From the NCBI RefSeq assembly GCF_001895025.1, contig NZ_BCXI01000015.1:124001-188000 (forward strand): 64,000 bases of DNA, read 5' to 3'. Both the position numbers and the translations under genes were made by a program. Source of the stretch: Rhodococcus zopfii NBRC 100606 = JCM 9919. Its GTDB lineage: Bacteria > Actinomycetota > Actinomycetes > Mycobacteriales > Mycobacteriaceae. A model generated the notes under the pieces. The model did no database searches and was not told the origin of the DNA. It saw nothing but the letters and a program-made list of their open reading frames with translations. How positions within the stretch are numbered: position 1 is the first letter of the stretch; every line of letters begins with the position of its first letter. Of the stretch, positions 8,435 to 16,551 are shown piece by piece.

Positions 8435-9255
8435 CCATCACCCCGCTCACCCCCGGCGCCACCGCTCGTCCACGCCGGGACGCGTGGTGGCCACCGTTCG
8501 CCGCGATCGCCGTCGCCGTGTTCGTGTGGTGGCTGCTCACCTCCGTCCTGGCCGGATCCGATTCTCTGGTCCGGGAATTCGCGCCGCAGCACGTCGTGCC
8601 GGCCCTCGGCGACCTGATCTCCCGCGGCGTGCTGCTGCCGGACATCGCCGCGAGCATGTGGCGTCTGCTCGTGGGACTGCTGATCGCCGCCGTGGTCGGG
8701 ATCCCGCTCGGCCTGCTCATCGGACTCAACCCGGTCGTGGAGCGCGCGTCGATGCCGGTGGTGCAGTTCCTGCGGATGATCTCTCCGCTCTCGTGGGCTC
8801 CGATCGCGGTGGCGCTGTTCGGGATCGGGCACCAGCCGGTGTTCTTCCTGATCGCCGCCGCGGCGGTGTGGCCGATCGTCATCAACACCGCCGCCGGCGT
8901 GCACGCCATCGATCCGGGACATCTGCTCGTCGCACGGTCGTTCGGCGCGACCCGGCTCGAACAGTTGACATCGGTGGTGCTGCCCGCGATCCGCGGACAG
9001 GTGCAGACCGGTCTGCGCGTCGGCCTGGGCATCGCGTGGGTGGTGCTGGTGCCGGCCGAGATGCTCGGTGTCCGATCGGGTCTGGGCTACCAGATCCTCA
9101 ACGCCCGCGACCAGCTCGCCTACGACCAGGTGATGGCGGTGATCGTCGTGATCGGCGTGCTGGGCTTCTGCTTGGACTGGGGCGCCCGTCACTTGCTGCG
9201 CGAGCGCCGACGGCCGGTGCGCGTCGAGGACAGTGACTCCGCCACGTCGCTCTGA
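8431..9255 (+). CDS. ABC transporter permease, SsuC/TauC type
   Basis: 274 residues from TTG 8431, overlapping the binding-protein stop by 4 bp. About six hydrophobic segments are visible, beginning with PPFAAIAVAVFVWWLLTSVL. The cytoplasmic EAA loop region reads ARSFGATRLEQLTSVVLPAI, as expected for docking to the ATPase. It completes the importer. A strong hairpin 16 bp after its stop ends the transcript. Confidence 0.9.
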   Translation: MTITPLTPGATARPRRDAWWPPFAAIAVAVFVWWLLTSVLAGSDSLVREFAPQHVVPALGDLISRGVLLPDIAASMWRLLVGLLIAAVVGIPLGLLIGLNPVVERASMPVVQFLRMISPLSWAPIAVALFGIGHQPVFFLIAAAAVWPIVINTAAGVHAIDPGHLLVARSFGATRLEQLTSVVLPAIRGQVQTGLRVGLGIAWVVLVPAEMLGVRSGLGYQILNARDQLAYDQVMAVIVVIGVLGFCLDWGARHLLRERRRPVRVEDSDSATSL

Positions 9256-9270
9256 CGTGCACTCCCCGCA

Positions 9271-9315
9271 TCCGCCGCACTCGGGTGATGGGAACCATCA
9301 CCCGAGTGCGGCGGA
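9271..9315. terminator. Bidirectional hairpin terminator, perfect 21-bp arms
   Basis: Arms 9271-9291 and 9295-9315 are perfectly complementary (TCCGCCGCACTCGGGTGATGG and its complement) around a GAA loop. No U-tract follows, as is common in actinobacteria. It sits between the convergent permease (ends 9255) and hydrolase (ends 9324), so it can serve both. Confidence 0.85.
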
Positions 9316-9323
9316 GCTCCGGG

Positions 9324-10199
9324 TCACCCCCGCCAGGAGGCCAGCACCGTCCGGACCGCCGCGACGACGGACAGCGGCTGGTCGATCATCGGGTGGTGGC
9401 CGGCCGCGGGCAGGACCGTCATCAGCGCGTCGGGACCGAACTGTTCCCGCAGCTGTGTGTAGAGGGCGTCGTTGACGATGCCGTGCTCGCTGCGGAAGTA
9501 GGCGACCGGGCAGAGCGGGCTCATCGATGCGAGGCTGCTGCGCGTCTCGCGGCCGATCCGCAGGGCGTCGAACTTCCAGGAGTACCCGCCGTCGACGGGC
9601 TTCAGAGATCCGCGAGCGATGTGGCCGAATACGTACGGCTCGGCGTTGTCCTGCGGCGGCACCAGGCGGAACCGCGCGACCGCAGCCTCGATCGTCGGGT
9701 ACACCTTCGGCGGGCCCGCCGAGTTCATCGCCTTGACGCGCATCTCGAGTTCCTCGGGGGTGATATCGCGGATCGGCGAGTCGAGGATGATCACCCCGGC
9801 GAGACGCTCCCCCATCCTGTGCGACGCAGCGAACGACACGATGCCGCCCATGCTGTGCCCGACCAGGACGGGCGGTCCGACGATCCCGCCGGCTTCCGCG
9901 GCGGCGAGCAGCTCGTCGGTCCAGGTGTCGAGTTCGTAATGTTCGCGTCGGTCGCTGTCGCCGTGTCCGCTCAGATCCGGCGCGACGACGCGGCGGCCCG
10001 CGGCAAGCTGCGGTCCGATGTGGTCCCACCAGCCTGAATGGGCCATACCGCCGTGGACGAGGACGATGCCGGGCTGCCCCGGGTCACCCCATGCCCGGTA
10101 GGAGATCGTCGCACCCGACACCACGCACGTACCGGTGTCGACGGGCGCGGCGAGCGCGTCGACGAACCACTGCGGAGCAGAACCGTTCTCATTGCTCAT
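9324..10199 (-). CDS. Alpha/beta-fold hydrolase
   Basis: 291 residues from ATG 10199 (a GTG directly before it would add one). Motifs are VLVHGGMAHSGWWD (oxyanion HG), APDLSGHGDSDRR, nucleophile elbow GHSMGG and a C-terminal AAGHHPMIDQP with the catalytic histidine. The acid may be Asp in ILDSPI or one near RSEHGIVND. It belongs to the broad epoxide-hydrolase/haloperoxidase/C-C hydrolase class, and the substrate is not predictable. It is transcribed alone and convergent with the ABC importer. Confidence 0.88.
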   Translation of the reverse strand: MSNENGSAPQWFVDALAAPVDTGTCVVSGATISYRAWGDPGQPGIVLVHGGMAHSGWWDHIGPQLAAGRRVVAPDLSGHGDSDRREHYELDTWTDELLAAAEAGGIVGPPVLVGHSMGGIVSFAASHRMGERLAGVIILDSPIRDITPEELEMRVKAMNSAGPPKVYPTIEAAVARFRLVPPQDNAEPYVFGHIARGSLKPVDGGYSWKFDALRIGRETRSSLASMSPLCPVAYFRSEHGIVNDALYTQLREQFGPDALMTVLPAAGHHPMIDQPLSVVAAVRTVLASWRG

Positions 10200-10255
10200 C
10201 ACTCGAACTTAAGCGAGGTGTGACGCCCACCGACAGCCGGGCCGCATTTCACACC

Positions 10256-10849
10256 TCAGGCATCACCGGGGATTGCGCGGTCGACAGCGGCCCGCACCAG
10301 ATCGGCGGCGCGCTTCTCGTCGAAGAGCCCGGGGAGTGTGAGGCGGTCGAGGATGAGCCAGTTCAGGGCGAGATACAGCAGCACGACAGCGTCCTCGCCT
10401 CCGGGCAACCCGGATTCCCGATAGTTGCCGATGTTGAAATCGAGGTCGTCTCGCACCCGGTCGGTGAGCAGAGCCTGCAGTTCGGGTCTCCGGGTTGCCT
10501 CGAGCCGGAGTTCGAGGATCGCGAGATAGCCGGTGCGGAAAGCGGAGACCCGTTCGACCACTTCGGTCATCAGCTCGACCATGGATTCGCGGGTTTGCGC
10601 CCCCCGCGCCTGCGCCACGGCTTCCTCGCCGGGAATCAATCGCTCGTAGTAGCGGTGCCCCACCTGGACGAGCAGCGCGTCGCGGTTGGGGAAGTAGTTC
10701 GAGGCGGTCCCCGCGGGCACCCGCGCCTCTTTGTCCACCGCACGGAACGTCAGCCCCCGGGCGCCGTCTCGGGCCAGTACCTCGATCGAGGCATCCAGCA
10801 GGGCCTGCCGCCGCTCGGGATTCGCGCGAACCACTTGACACCACTCCAT
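10256..10849 (-). CDS. TetR-family transcriptional regulator
   Basis: 197 residues from ATG 10849. A TTG at 10867 would lie inside the operator, and a GTG at 10834 is possible. The HTH covers LTFRAVDKEARVPAGTASNYFPNRDALL, the form seen in repressors of drug- or stress-responsive small enzymes. It is divergent from the RibD-type reductase at 10906, and two TAGTACTA palindromes lie between them. Autoregulation together with control of the reductase is the simplest reading. Confidence 0.87.
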   Translation of the reverse strand: MEWCQVVRANPERRQALLDASIEVLARDGARGLTFRAVDKEARVPAGTASNYFPNRDALLVQVGHRYYERLIPGEEAVAQARGAQTRESMVELMTEVVERVSAFRTGYLAILELRLEATRRPELQALLTDRVRDDLDFNIGNYRESGLPGGEDAVVLLYLALNWLILDRLTLPGLFDEKRAADLVRAAVDRAIPGDA

Positions 10850-10851
10850 CT

Positions 10852-10889
10852 GTAGTACTACGTTCAAACCACTTCAAGCATAGTACTAC
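10852..10889. promoter_or_regulatory. Paired TAGTACTA operators between divergent genes
   Basis: GTAGTACTAC (10852-10861, perfect palindrome) and ATAGTACTAC (10880-10889) share the core TAGTACTA with centres 28 bp apart, close to three helical turns less a few bases. They fill the gap between the TetR start and the reductase start. TTGACA at 10835-10840 could be the -35 box of the reductase promoter, in which case the first palindrome covers its -10 region. Confidence 0.65.
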
Positions 10890-10905
10890 GGAAGAGGTGG
10901 TTCTT

Positions 10906-11481
10906 GTGCGAAAGCTCGTCTACTACGTGGCGGTCTCTCTCGACGGCTACATCGCCGGGCCCCGGGGAGAATTCGACTTCTATCCGCTGTGCGACGACAT
11001 GTCGTCGTGGATCAACGAGCGGTATCCGGAATCCGTCCCGACCCCGTATCGAGAACTCGCCGGCATGCCGATCGATACACCCAATAGGACGTGGGACACC
11101 GTCGTGATGGGCCGCGGCGCCTACGAGCCCGCACTAGCCGAGGGCGTCGCCAGCCCGTACAACCACCTGAAGCAGTATGTCTTCTCGCGCACTCTCGCCC
11201 CGGTGGACGACCCCCAGCTGAAGATCGTCGACACCGATCCGGTCGAGTTGGTCCGGCGGCTGAAGGCTCAGGCGGGCCTGGACATCTGGCTGTGCGGCGG
11301 CAGCACTCTCGCCGGTCAGCTCGTCGAGGAGATCGATCAACTGATCTTCAAGAGCTACCCGGTCATCGCGGGCGACGGACTCCCCGCGCTGTCCGGGAAC
11401 TTCAGGCCGACGCAGTTCACGGTCACCGAGCGCCGGGAGTTCGGCAACGGCGCGCAGGTGACGTGGTTCGACCGCATCTGA
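10906..11481 (+). CDS. Dihydrofolate-reductase-like (RibD C-terminal domain) protein
   Basis: 191 residues from GTG 10906, chosen because GGAAGAGGTGG lies directly upstream. The RibD_C/DHFR fold is indicated by LVYYVAVSLDGYIAGP at the start, DTVVMGRGAYEPAL in the middle, and IWLCGGSTLAGQLVEEIDQL near the end. It should bind NADPH in the cytoplasm. In actinobacteria these proteins are commonly paired with TetR or SRPBCC genes and their substrate is unknown. Expression is probably under the divergent TetR. Confidence 0.88.
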   Translation: MRKLVYYVAVSLDGYIAGPRGEFDFYPLCDDMSSWINERYPESVPTPYRELAGMPIDTPNRTWDTVVMGRGAYEPALAEGVASPYNHLKQYVFSRTLAPVDDPQLKIVDTDPVELVRRLKAQAGLDIWLCGGSTLAGQLVEEIDQLIFKSYPVIAGDGLPALSGNFRPTQFTVTERREFGNGAQVTWFDRI

Positions 11482-11506
11482 TCCGCCACCCACGTGCCGG
11501 TCCGGC

Positions 11507-12160
11507 TCACAGAAGCGTTCTGCGAGTTGATGATGCGCCGGACCGGCGCGACATCTCCCCGGTCAGCGCCCGAGCAACCTGTTCGAGCCGCAGATCCTCC
11601 TGCTCGGGCTGTGGATGCACGACCGCGGACAGGGCCTCCCCGTCGAGCATGTGCACGATCGAGAACACGATCGTGGTGAACACTCCCGGATCGAAGCGGG
11701 ACGCGACCGGCAGCGCGGCAGCGAACTCCGCGATCTCGGCGTGGTAGCGGGCCGCCATCGGTTCGAGCCGTGCCCGCAGCAATGCGTCGGTGCGGGCCGC
11801 CCCGAGCAGTTCGTACCACGCCGCGTTGATCGGGGCACGGCACGCGGCCCGCACCAGGTGCAGGCTCGCGCGGACCGATTCGTAACTGCCGTCGATCACC
11901 TCGAGCCGTTCGAGTCCCGCGCGATACTCCTCGAACTGCCGCTTACGCACCTCGTCGGCGGCCGCGACCATCAGGTCCAGCCGGGTCGGGAAATGCCGGA
12001 ACACCCCGCCGGAGGACACCCCGGACCTGGTGCACACCTCGGCGATGGTGGTTGCGGTGTAACCGACCTCGCCCAGCGCGGCGACCGCCGCGTCGAGGAT
12101 GCGCCCGATCGTCGCTTCCCGGCGTCCCTGCTGGGTGCGCGGTCCGGCTGCCGTCGTCAT
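11507..12160 (-). CDS. TetR-family transcriptional regulator
   Basis: 217 residues from ATG 12160, overlapping the stop of the amidohydrolase gene by 4 bp (ATGA), so it is translated from the same mRNA. The HTH is at TIAEVCTRSGVSSGGVFRHFPTRLDLM. The remainder is helical with no ligand signature. Position suggests regulation of the D-aminoacylase-like operon. I see no obvious palindrome close to the operon start. Confidence 0.88.
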   Translation of the reverse strand: MTTAAGPRTQQGRREATIGRILDAAVAALGEVGYTATTIAEVCTRSGVSSGGVFRHFPTRLDLMVAAADEVRKRQFEEYRAGLERLEVIDGSYESVRASLHLVRAACRAPINAAWYELLGAARTDALLRARLEPMAARYHAEIAEFAAALPVASRFDPGVFTTIVFSIVHMLDGEALSAVVHPQPEQEDLRLEQVARALTGEMSRRSGASSTRRTLL

Positions 12161-13947
12161 CCGACCTCGGCACGCTCGGGGACGGGTCCACGTTCGGTGA
12201 CGCCGGCGCGCAGGAACCGTCCGGTGCCGAAGGTGGTGCCGTAGCCGGGAACGAACTCGCCGTCGCGGAAGACGACCCGTCCGCCGACGACTGTCGCGGC
12301 GACGGCGGCGTCGTTGCGGTTGACCATCCGGCGCAGCCCACCGAACTCGGGCATGGGTTCCTCGTGGTAACCCTCGGTCTCGTCGTCGAGGCCCGCGGGA
12401 TCGACGACGACGAGATCGGCGCGGTCGCCGACACGCAGGTGCCCGGCGTCGAGCCCGTAGAAGTCGCCGAGTTCGCCGGTGAGCTTGTGCACGGCGGCTT
12501 CCATGGGCATCACCGGCTTGCCGCGTTCGGCAAACTCGTGGATGCGGCGCAGCATGCGGATCCCGTAGTTGTAGAAGGCCATGTTGCGCAGGTGTGCACC
12601 GGCATCGGAGAACCCGACCGTGACGCCGGGAGTGCGGATCAGCCGGTTCAGAATCTCGGGCCGGTCGTTGGCGATCACTGTGTGCCAGCGGAATTCCCGG
12701 CCGTGTTCGACGACGAGATCGAGGAAGGTGTCGACCGGATGCAGCTTGCGTTCGCGGGCGACCTCGCCGATCGAGCGGCCCACGATCGCCGCGTCGGGGC
12801 ACGCGACGATCGTGGTGTCGTCGAAGTCGCGGTGCCAGACGCGCGGAGAGAACTTCTTCTCGAAATCCTGCCGGAACCAGCGGCGGTAGGACTCGTCGCG
12901 CAACAGTTCGTTGCGGCCCATCTCCTCTTTGAGATGCAGTGCGGCGCGGCCTGATCCGAATTCCTCGAAGACGACGAGGTCGATACCGTCGGAGTGCACC
13001 TCGAAGGTGGTGGGCAGGTGCTGCCATCGGAACGCGCCGCGCCCGAACTTGTTGGCAGCCTTCGCGATCGGACCGAAGATGCGGTGCACCCACCGTTCGG
13101 CCTTGGTGTCCGCGGCGGCGAGGACCGAGGCTTTCATGGGACGACGGCCGAGTCCGGTGCTGGCGAGCGCGAAGAACGCCACGTCGTACTTGGTGTTGAG
13201 GTTGGGCACTGCCTGCAGCACGCGACCGCGGCGGCGCAGGATACGGTGCAGCCGACGGAATTCCGACCACGACGCGTGGGTGGACGGCAGGGTGCGGGAC
13301 CGGTAGCGGTCACCGTCGATCTTGTCCCACGGATTCGTCATGGTGGAGACACCGAGGAACCCCGCATCGAGCGCTTTGCCGACGGCGGTGTCGATGGCGA
13401 CGAGTTCCTCGCGGGTGGGTTTGTTCGCCGAGTCGGTGGAGCGGCCCAGTCCCATCACGGCGGCGCGCACGTCCGAATGACCGATGAACGCGGCGACGTT
13501 CGGCCCGAGGGGCAGCGCATCGATCGCGGCGATGTACTCCTTCGGCGATGTCCAGCTCTTCCCGGTCTCGAGCGCGGCGAGCACATGGTCGCGCGGCAGC
13601 GCCTCGACGCGGCTGAACAGGTCGGCGGCGTCGACCGGCGGCACGAACACCGTCGACAGCGAGCAGTTGCCCATGAGGACCGTCGTGACACCGTGCCGCA
13701 CCGATTCGGACAGTCCGGGCGCGACGAGCACCTCGGCGTCGTAGTGGGTGTGTGCGTCGATGAATCCGGGCATCACCCAGCGGCCACGCGCGTCGACGAT
13801 CTCGGTGTCGGGTCCGGCGGGCAGCGGCTCGACACTCTCCGTCACCACGACCCCGCCACGGATGCCGAGGTCGCGCACGACGCCGGGGGCGCCGGTGCCG
13901 TCGAACCACAGGCCGCCGCGCACGATCAAGTCGAACGTTTCACTCAT
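12157..13947 (-). CDS. N-acyl-D-amino-acid deacylase-type amidohydrolase
   Basis: 596 residues, with AGGAGGGGA upstream of the ATG. The metal-binding HxH of the amidohydrolase superfamily is at 66-68 (FIDAHTHYD), with VTVGFSDAGAHLRNM near the C-terminus, as in D-aminoacylases and dihydropyrimidinase relatives. It should hydrolyse an amide or cyclic amide in the cytoplasm using zinc. The substrate is unknown. It is the first gene of a two-gene operon with the TetR regulator. The 234-bp region upstream holds the divergent promoters of this gene and cobW. Confidence 0.85.
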   Translation of the reverse strand: MSETFDLIVRGGLWFDGTGAPGVVRDLGIRGGVVVTESVEPLPAGPDTEIVDARGRWVMPGFIDAHTHYDAEVLVAPGLSESVRHGVTTVLMGNCSLSTVFVPPVDAADLFSRVEALPRDHVLAALETGKSWTSPKEYIAAIDALPLGPNVAAFIGHSDVRAAVMGLGRSTDSANKPTREELVAIDTAVGKALDAGFLGVSTMTNPWDKIDGDRYRSRTLPSTHASWSEFRRLHRILRRRGRVLQAVPNLNTKYDVAFFALASTGLGRRPMKASVLAAADTKAERWVHRIFGPIAKAANKFGRGAFRWQHLPTTFEVHSDGIDLVVFEEFGSGRAALHLKEEMGRNELLRDESYRRWFRQDFEKKFSPRVWHRDFDDTTIVACPDAAIVGRSIGEVARERKLHPVDTFLDLVVEHGREFRWHTVIANDRPEILNRLIRTPGVTVGFSDAGAHLRNMAFYNYGIRMLRRIHEFAERGKPVMPMEAAVHKLTGELGDFYGLDAGHLRVGDRADLVVVDPAGLDDETEGYHEEPMPEFGGLRRMVNRNDAAVAATVVGGRVVFRDGEFVPGYGTTFGTGRFLRAGVTERGPVPERAEVG

Positions 13948-14146
13948 GAGTCCCCTCCTGCTCGAGTTCGCTCACGATAGCCAGAAAAGAGGACGCCCAC
14001 TCTCTAAATTCCGGTAATCGGGTCCGTCGGCTCATCGCGACGGTGACGGGCAACACCGAGGCGCGACAGGGCGCCGTTCCCGAGGGGGGCAAATGCCGAC
14101 CACCTAATGGACGAGCGTTCCGGAAAGCACACGGCGGCACCCCGGC

Positions 14147-14174
14147 TCATTATCGATAATGAATGTCGTTATCA
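14147..14174. promoter_or_regulatory. Zur-like box next to a perfect palindrome, upstream of the CobW gene
   Basis: TCATTATCGATAATGA (14147-14162) is a perfect 16-bp palindrome. Overlapping it, TGAATGTCGTTATCA (14160-14174) has the TGA-N9-TCA layout of actinobacterial Zur boxes, and read on the other strand it agrees with TGAAAATGATTTTCA at 11 of 15 positions. It ends 8 bp before the CobW start, where a repressor would block transcription when zinc is plentiful. The Zur assignment is inference. Confidence 0.55.
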
Positions 14175-14181
14175 TTCAGGA

Positions 14182-15312
14182 ATGACCCCCGCGAAGTTGC
14201 CCGTCACCGTGCTGTCCGGATTCCTCGGAGCCGGGAAGACGACTCTGCTCAACCACATGCTGGCCAACCGGGACGGTCGCCGCGTGGCGGTGATCGTCAA
14301 CGACATGAGTGAGGTGAACATCGATGCGGCCCTCGTCCAAGGTCAGGGCTACTTGGACCGCACCGAGGAACGACTTGTCGAGCTCACGAACGGCTGCATC
14401 TGCTGCACGCTGCGCGAGGATCTGATCGAGTCGGTCGCCGAACTCGCCCGTGACGGGCGCTTCGACCATCTGGTCATCGAATCCACCGGGATCTCCGAAC
14501 CGATGCCGGTGGCCGCGACCTTCGACTGGGAGTTCGAGGACGGCTTCAGCCTCGGCAGCGTCGCGACGCTCGACACCATGGTGACCGTGGTGGACGCGTC
14601 CACCTTCCTCGGGGAACTGGCCAAGGGGCAGCGTCTCGACGACCGCAACCTCGAGGCGGGCGAGGGCGACGAACGCAGCATCTCCGATCTGCTGATCGAC
14701 CAGGTGGAGTTTGCGGATGTCCTCCTGCTCAACAAAACCGACCTGGTCAGCGAACAGGTAGCCGGCACCGTCGAGGCCACGCTGCGGCGGCTCAATCCGG
14801 CGGCCGAACTGATCCGGACCAGCCATGGGGTCGTCGAACTGCACGAGGTGCTCGGCACCGGGCTGTACGACCCGCAGCTGGCCGCGAACGCGCCCGGGTG
14901 GGCGGAGGAACTCGCAGGCGGACACACCCCGGAGACGGAGGAGTACGGCATTCGGAGCGTCACCTACCGGGCGGACCGGCCGTTCCACCCGTCCCGGCTC
15001 GAGATCGCCACGAGCGAACTGAAAGGTCTGTTGCGCAGCAAAGGCTTCTGCTGGATCGCCAGTCGACCGGAGACAGTCGCCATCTGGTCGCAGGCCGGGC
15101 CGAACCTGGTGATCGAACCGGCGCAGCTGTGGACCACGACCGACGAGACACCCGGGCAAGAGATCGTATTCATCGGAATCGAACTCGATGTCGAGAAGCT
15201 CGAACAGACCCTCGACCGCGCATTGCTCACCGACGTCGAGATGGCCGAGGGTCTGCACGCGTGGCGGCGCTATCGGGATCCGCTCCCGGCCTGGGAGCCC
15301 CTGCAACACTGA
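14182..15312 (+). CDS. CobW/YciC-type zinc-responsive GTPase metallochaperone
   Basis: 376 residues from ATG 14182. Walker A GAGKT is at 16-20, the metal motif GCICC is at 71-75 (Cys72, 74, 75), the guanine specificity motif is in LLLNKTDL, and a C-terminal CobW_C domain begins near [17 protein letters not shown]. This G3E GTPase family moves metal ions to client enzymes, and members behind Zur boxes work under zinc starvation. No zinc-independent ribosomal-protein paralogues lie next to it. A hairpin overlaps its stop codon. Confidence 0.88.
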   Translation: MTPAKLPVTVLSGFLGAGKTTLLNHMLANRDGRRVAVIVNDMSEVNIDAALVQGQGYLDRTEERLVELTNGCICCTLREDLIESVAELARDGRFDHLVIESTGISEPMPVAATFDWEFEDGFSLGSVATLDTMVTVVDASTFLGELAKGQRLDDRNLEAGEGDERSISDLLIDQVEFADVLLLNKTDLVSEQVAGTVEATLRRLNPAAELIRTSHGVVELHEVLGTGLYDPQLAANAPGWAEELAGGHTPETEEYGIRSVTYRADRPFHPSRLEIATSELKGLLRSKGFCWIASRPETVAIWSQAGPNLVIEPAQLWTTTDETPGQEIVFIGIELDVEKLEQTLDRALLTDVEMAEGLHAWRRYRDPLPAWEPLQH

Positions 15313-15343
15313 TCACAAACAGCCGACGCAGTGTGTGATCAGT
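15308..15343 (+). terminator. Hairpin terminator after the CobW gene
   Basis: ACTGATCACA (15308-15317) pairs perfectly with TGTGATCAGT (15334-15343) across a 16-base loop. The left arm includes the stop codon of the CobW gene. The long loop makes it weaker than the other hairpins in the window. The remaining bases up to 15456 hold nothing I recognise. Confidence 0.5.
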
Positions 15344-15456
15344 TCGGACGGTCGCGCGCCGGCACAGCCCCTCATACCGGATCGTCGACGACGTGAACGG
15401 AGAGTTCCCCGAACTGCCTTCGACGGGCTCACCCCCGCGCCCCCACCGGCGGATAC

Positions 15457-15472
15457 ATGAGCAACTGTTCAT
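15457..15472. promoter_or_regulatory. ArsR-type operator candidate upstream of the nickel/cobalt importer
   Basis: ATGAGCA-AC-TGTTCAT is a near-perfect 7-2-7 inverted repeat (one mismatch) of the TGA(A/G)CA...TGTTCA kind bound by ArsR/SmtB metal sensors. It lies just before the importer operon, and TACGAT at 15482-15487 could be the -10 box. The ArsR-type gene at 34069-34431 at the other end of the hydrogenase locus is the obvious candidate to bind it. Confidence 0.5.
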
Positions 15473-15508
15473 ATGAGAAGGTACGATTCGTTGATGGATG
15501 TCGTAGCG

Positions 15509-16204
15509 ATGCACATGAGCGACGGCCTCGTCGACGCACCGACCTCGCTCCTGTTCGGCGCCGTCGCGGTCGCCGGGCTCGCCATCGCGCTGTGGCGGGC
15601 ACGGCGTGAACTCGACGAGCGCACCGCCCCCATGGCGGGGCTGGTCGCCGCGTTCGTATTCGCCCTGCAGATGGTGAATTTCCCGATTCTTCCCGGCGTC
15701 AGCGGGCACGTCCTCGGCGGCGCGCTCGCCGCGATCCTCGTCGGCCCGTACACCGGCGCACTGTGCCTCTCGATCGTGCTGATCGTCCAGGCGCTGCTGT
15801 TCGCGGACGGCGGTCTCAGCGCGCTCGGCGCCAACATCACCAACATGGCGCTGATCGGCGTCGCGACCGGTTACGCTGTCGCGCTCGCGCTGCGTCCCCT
15901 GCTCCGGGGCCGCACCCGGGGTCGGGGCCTCGCGGTCGTGTCGTTCACGGCGGCATTGTCCGCCGTGGTCGCCGCCTCGGCCGGATTCCTGCTCGAATAC
16001 GCGATCGGCGGCGCCTCGACCACCTCGCTCGGGACCGTCGCCGCCTACCTGCTCGGCACCCACGCGCTCATCGGCGCCGGGGAGGGGATCGTCACCGCGG
16101 CGACCGTGGTCACGGTCGCCAGAGCCCGGCCCGACCTGGTGTACCTCCTGCGCACCGCCCCGCGGCGCGCCGCTCCCGCGTCTGCCTCGGATGTGACCGC
16201 ATGA
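15509..16204 (+). CDS. cbiM: ECF nickel/cobalt transporter membrane component CbiM/NikM type
   Basis: 231 residues if translation starts at ATG 15509. That start gives the N-terminus Met-His-Met, and the family needs a free Met1-His2 to bind the metal. ATG codons at 15473 and 15494 are in frame and would add 12 and 5 residues. About six or seven hydrophobic segments are visible, with NFPILPGVSGHVLGGAL carrying the conserved second metal-ligand region. It is the substrate-specific S component in the cytoplasmic membrane. It overlaps the next gene by 4 bp. The hydrogenase locus opposite favours nickel over cobalt. Confidence 0.85.
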   Translation: MHMSDGLVDAPTSLLFGAVAVAGLAIALWRARRELDERTAPMAGLVAAFVFALQMVNFPILPGVSGHVLGGALAAILVGPYTGALCLSIVLIVQALLFADGGLSALGANITNMALIGVATGYAVALALRPLLRGRTRGRGLAVVSFTAALSAVVAASAGFLLEYAIGGASTTSLGTVAAYLLGTHALIGAGEGIVTAATVVTVARARPDLVYLLRTAPRRAAPASASDVTA

Positions 16205-16551
16205 GCCGCCGCCGGGTGCTGCTCGCACTCGCCGCGGTCACCCTGCTGATCGCCGGAGCACTCTCCTACCTGGCCAGTCCGAGCCCCGACGGCCTCGACT
16301 CGACGACACTACGCGGGTGCGAGGTCGTCGAGGTCGACGGCAGCGAACACGTCACCGGCGAGTGCATCGCAACCACCACCACCGATCACGCCCTGTCCGG
16401 CGGCCCCCTGGCCGGCTACGCGGTCGGCGGAAGGCAGTTCTCGACCGGACTCGCCGGCGTCGCGGGCGTCGTGGTCGTCGCGATCGCCGCAAGCGGCCTG
16501 TTCCATCTCCTCGTCCGACGCCGCGCGCACGGCGACTCCCCGAATCCGTGA
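16201..16551 (+). CDS. PDGLE-domain protein (CbiN/NikN-like)
   Basis: 116 residues from ATG 16201, overlapping cbiM (ATGA). Two membrane segments, residues 6-24 and about 80-103, flank an extracytoplasmic loop, and the family motif appears as SPDGLD after the first segment. CbiN/NikN-type small subunits help load metal into the M component. It ends by overlapping the next gene by 4 bp. Confidence 0.82.
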   Translation: MSRRRVLLALAAVTLLIAGALSYLASPSPDGLDSTTLRGCEVVEVDGSEHVTGECIATTTTDHALSGGPLAGYAVGGRQFSTGLAGVAGVVVVAIAASGLFHLLVRRRAHGDSPNP

